A stretch of DNA of 25,132 bases from Ignavibacteria bacterium UBA6906. GTDB lineage: Bacteria > Bacteroidota > Ignavibacteria > UBA10030 > UBA6906. The notes beneath the pieces are model-generated. The model had not been told where the DNA came from, ran no database searches, and was given only the letters and a program-made list of their open reading frames with translations. This document shows, one piece after another, positions 23,948 through 25,132 of the stretch. A program made the position numbers and the translations under genes. The number at the start of each line of letters is the position of its first letter. Within the stretch, counting starts at the first letter, position 1. Location: contig DKBG01000174.1 in NCBI GenBank assembly GCA_002451155.1, forward strand, positions 372 through 25,503, written 5' to 3'.

Positions 23948-25132
23948 TCAATCTCCCGCAGGCCTTGTACTTCGCTCAATGAGATAGAGTATCGATCGGT
24001 AGTGAATGCCGCTGTGCAGTGAGAGTCCGATCTCGCATGTCCGACTGCTGGAAAACCCCTCGGTGCATCCGGGGGGGAGCAGAGAGCTGAGGTCGTGAAG
24101 AGCGGAGGCGTTCAATTCGGGAACGGTGAACCCGCGGTCCCCGGCCCATCCGCAGCATCCAATTCCCCGAGGCACCACCACCGTGTCCGCACACCGCTCG
24201 GCGAGCGTGCGGAGGCTCCCTGCCAGCCCCATCTTTTCAGCGCTGCATGTCGTGTGGATCGCCACCGTGAGAGGAAGCTTCCGGAATTCAAGCCTGTCCA
24301 GAAGATACCGCTCAGCAAATTGTACCGGTTCGAGTATCTCCAGATCGCCGGTGAATTTCTCCCGCATTCTGTAGAGGCAGGGGCTCATGTCTACAATAAC
24401 GGGGTACCTTCCATGCTCCGATGCTCTGGCCAGCGCATTTTCAAGTTCCCGGGCCTTTCGATCCCCCTGCTGCGTGAATCCCTTGCTTGCGAAGGCCATC
24501 CCGCAGCAGAGATCCGCAATGTTCTCGGGGTAACGGACGGAATATCCTGCTCTCTCGAGGAGCCGAACGAGCAGAGTGCTCAGCTGCGGCGCGTCTTCTT
24601 CGCCACGCGCCGGCCCGAAGGTACGGTTGATGCAGGTGGGGAAGTACACCACCGTTCCACCCGTGCGGGGAGTCTGTGAAGGCATGGGCAGGCGGGACGC
24701 TCCGCGAGGCATGAACCGGTTCCAGAGTGGAATACGTCCGCCGGAAATTCGGCGGATCGCCGATGCCGCACCGGTCATCAGACGCGTCCCGGCGATCCCG
24801 TGGAGGAGATTGACCGCATTTAGAGTCGCACGCAGCACGGTACTGACCAGTCCCAGCCGGCCTGCGACCGCGGAGGCAATCCTGTCGACGGCCGGACTGT
24901 GGTTCCGGAACCGGAGTTCCTTTATCAGCGATCCTGTGTCGATTCCAACCGGACAGCTCAGTGCACACAGCCCATCGGTTGCGCAGGTCTGGTCGCCCTG
25001 GTAGTCAAAGGACGCGGCGAGGGATTCAAGGCGGCGGATGTCCGAGCCTGTTGCACGCAGTCGGGCCATTTCACGATAGACCACGATGCGCTGGCGTGGC
25101 GTGAGCGTGAGGTACCGTGAGGGACACTGGAC
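23948..25132 (-). CDS. FAD/Fe-S D-lactate dehydrogenase-type oxidoreductase, C-terminal part (partial)
   Basis: The reading frame is open through the right edge. It enters as CPSRYLTLTPRQRIVVYRE, so the real start, the FAD-binding domains and the first cysteines of the iron-sulfur domain lie outside. The second cluster motif is complete (TCATDGLCALSCPVGIDTG, about 24940-25000). Two CCG-type domains follow: FPTCINRTF and DLCCGMAFASKGF, then HTTCSAEKMGL and GIGCCGWAGDRGF, the cysteine-rich heterodisulfide-reductase-like pattern. This order is that of the roughly 950-residue respiratory D-lactate dehydrogenases and FAD-linked oxidases that pass electrons from a 2-hydroxyacid to the quinone pool. 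The C terminus is intact (TGA at 23948). D-lactate is the best guess; other 2-hydroxyacids are possible. Confidence 0.88.
   Translation of the reverse strand, partial: VQCPSRYLTLTPRQRIVVYREMARLRATGSDIRRLESLAASFDYQGDQTCATDGLCALSCPVGIDTGSLIKELRFRNHSPAVDRIASAVAGRLGLVSTVLRATLNAVNLLHGIAGTRLMTGAASAIRRISGGRIPLWNRFMPRGASRLPMPSQTPRTGGTVVYFPTCINRTFGPARGEEDAPQLSTLLVRLLERAGYSVRYPENIADLCCGMAFASKGFTQQGDRKARELENALARASEHGRYPVIVDMSPCLYRMREKFTGDLEILEPVQFAERYLLDRLEFRKLPLTVAIHTTCSAEKMGLAGSLRTLAERCADTVVVPRGIGCCGWAGDRGFTVPELNASALHDLSSLLPPGCTEGFSSSRTCEIGLSLHSGIHYRSILYLIERSTRPAGD

Noticed and set aside
1..25132. tRNA genes, CRISPR arrays, insertion sequences, prophage or anti-phage genes
   Set aside because: I found no cloverleaf with a TTCGA arm, no regular spaced repeats, no transposase or integrase motifs and no known defence domains on either strand by eye.

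Overview
The window is about 25 kb of a GC-rich bacterial chromosome with tightly packed ordinary genes. I see no rRNA, tRNA, CRISPR array, insertion sequence, phage gene or recognisable defence locus. The best lineage clue is the C-terminal domain of the secreted M1 aminopeptidase (11262-13295, minus). It begins QNYPNPFN and ends GTYLYRL...KMVLVR, the FlgD-like/type IX secretion sorting type common in the FCB superphylum (Bacteroidota, Ignavibacteria, Calditrichota and relatives). Several genes lack a good Shine-Dalgarno and have upstream sites resembling the Bacteroidota -7 element TAnnTTTG. A high-GC FCB-group organism is therefore my inference; no marker gene here fixes the phylum.

Left part (1-5461, all plus): the last codons of methylmalonyl-CoA mutase and the full methylmalonyl-CoA epimerase (propionate/methylmalonyl-CoA to succinyl-CoA); undecaprenyl-diphosphatase (cell wall lipid carrier recycling); an odd receiver-domain protein with Glu at the phosphorylation site, followed by a terminator-like hairpin; queE-queC (7-deazaguanine/queuosine precursor synthesis) overlapping by one base; and a fused one-piece class I fumarase.

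Middle (5462-14552): a likely three-gene plus-strand unit of AMP-forming acyl-CoA ligase, secreted heparinase II/III-family protein and CPBP membrane protease, preceded by a perfect 24-bp inverted repeat. It converges on a minus-strand pair: a secreted M1 aminopeptidase and, downstream, an SDR oxidoreductase. Ferritin is divergent from the peptidase and ends in a strong rho-independent terminator. A small GYD-domain protein follows.

Right part (14640-25132): a Ub-like/Mut7-C RNase-fold protein, then a tight five-gene plus-strand operon at 15468-21371. It encodes an APC permease, a POT-like MFS transporter, a Gfo/Idh/MocA oxidoreductase, an exported PQQ-type sugar dehydrogenase-like protein and an exported ChbG/YdjC-type deacetylase. 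Its first three junctions are ATGA overlaps and the fourth is an abutting TGA-ATG, so the genes are probably translationally coupled. I could not assign this set to a known pathway; it looks like uptake and oxidation/deacetylation of an amino sugar, glycopeptide or similar compound and is the most interesting candidate here. It converges on a transglutaminase-like lipoprotein gene (minus). An alpha/beta hydrolase is divergent from that, and the window ends inside a minus-strand FAD/Fe-S D-lactate dehydrogenase-type gene whose 5' part lies outside.

No gene-free stretch exceeds 300 bases. The longest gaps are about 235 bases or less and hold promoter-like sites and hairpins, listed where seen.
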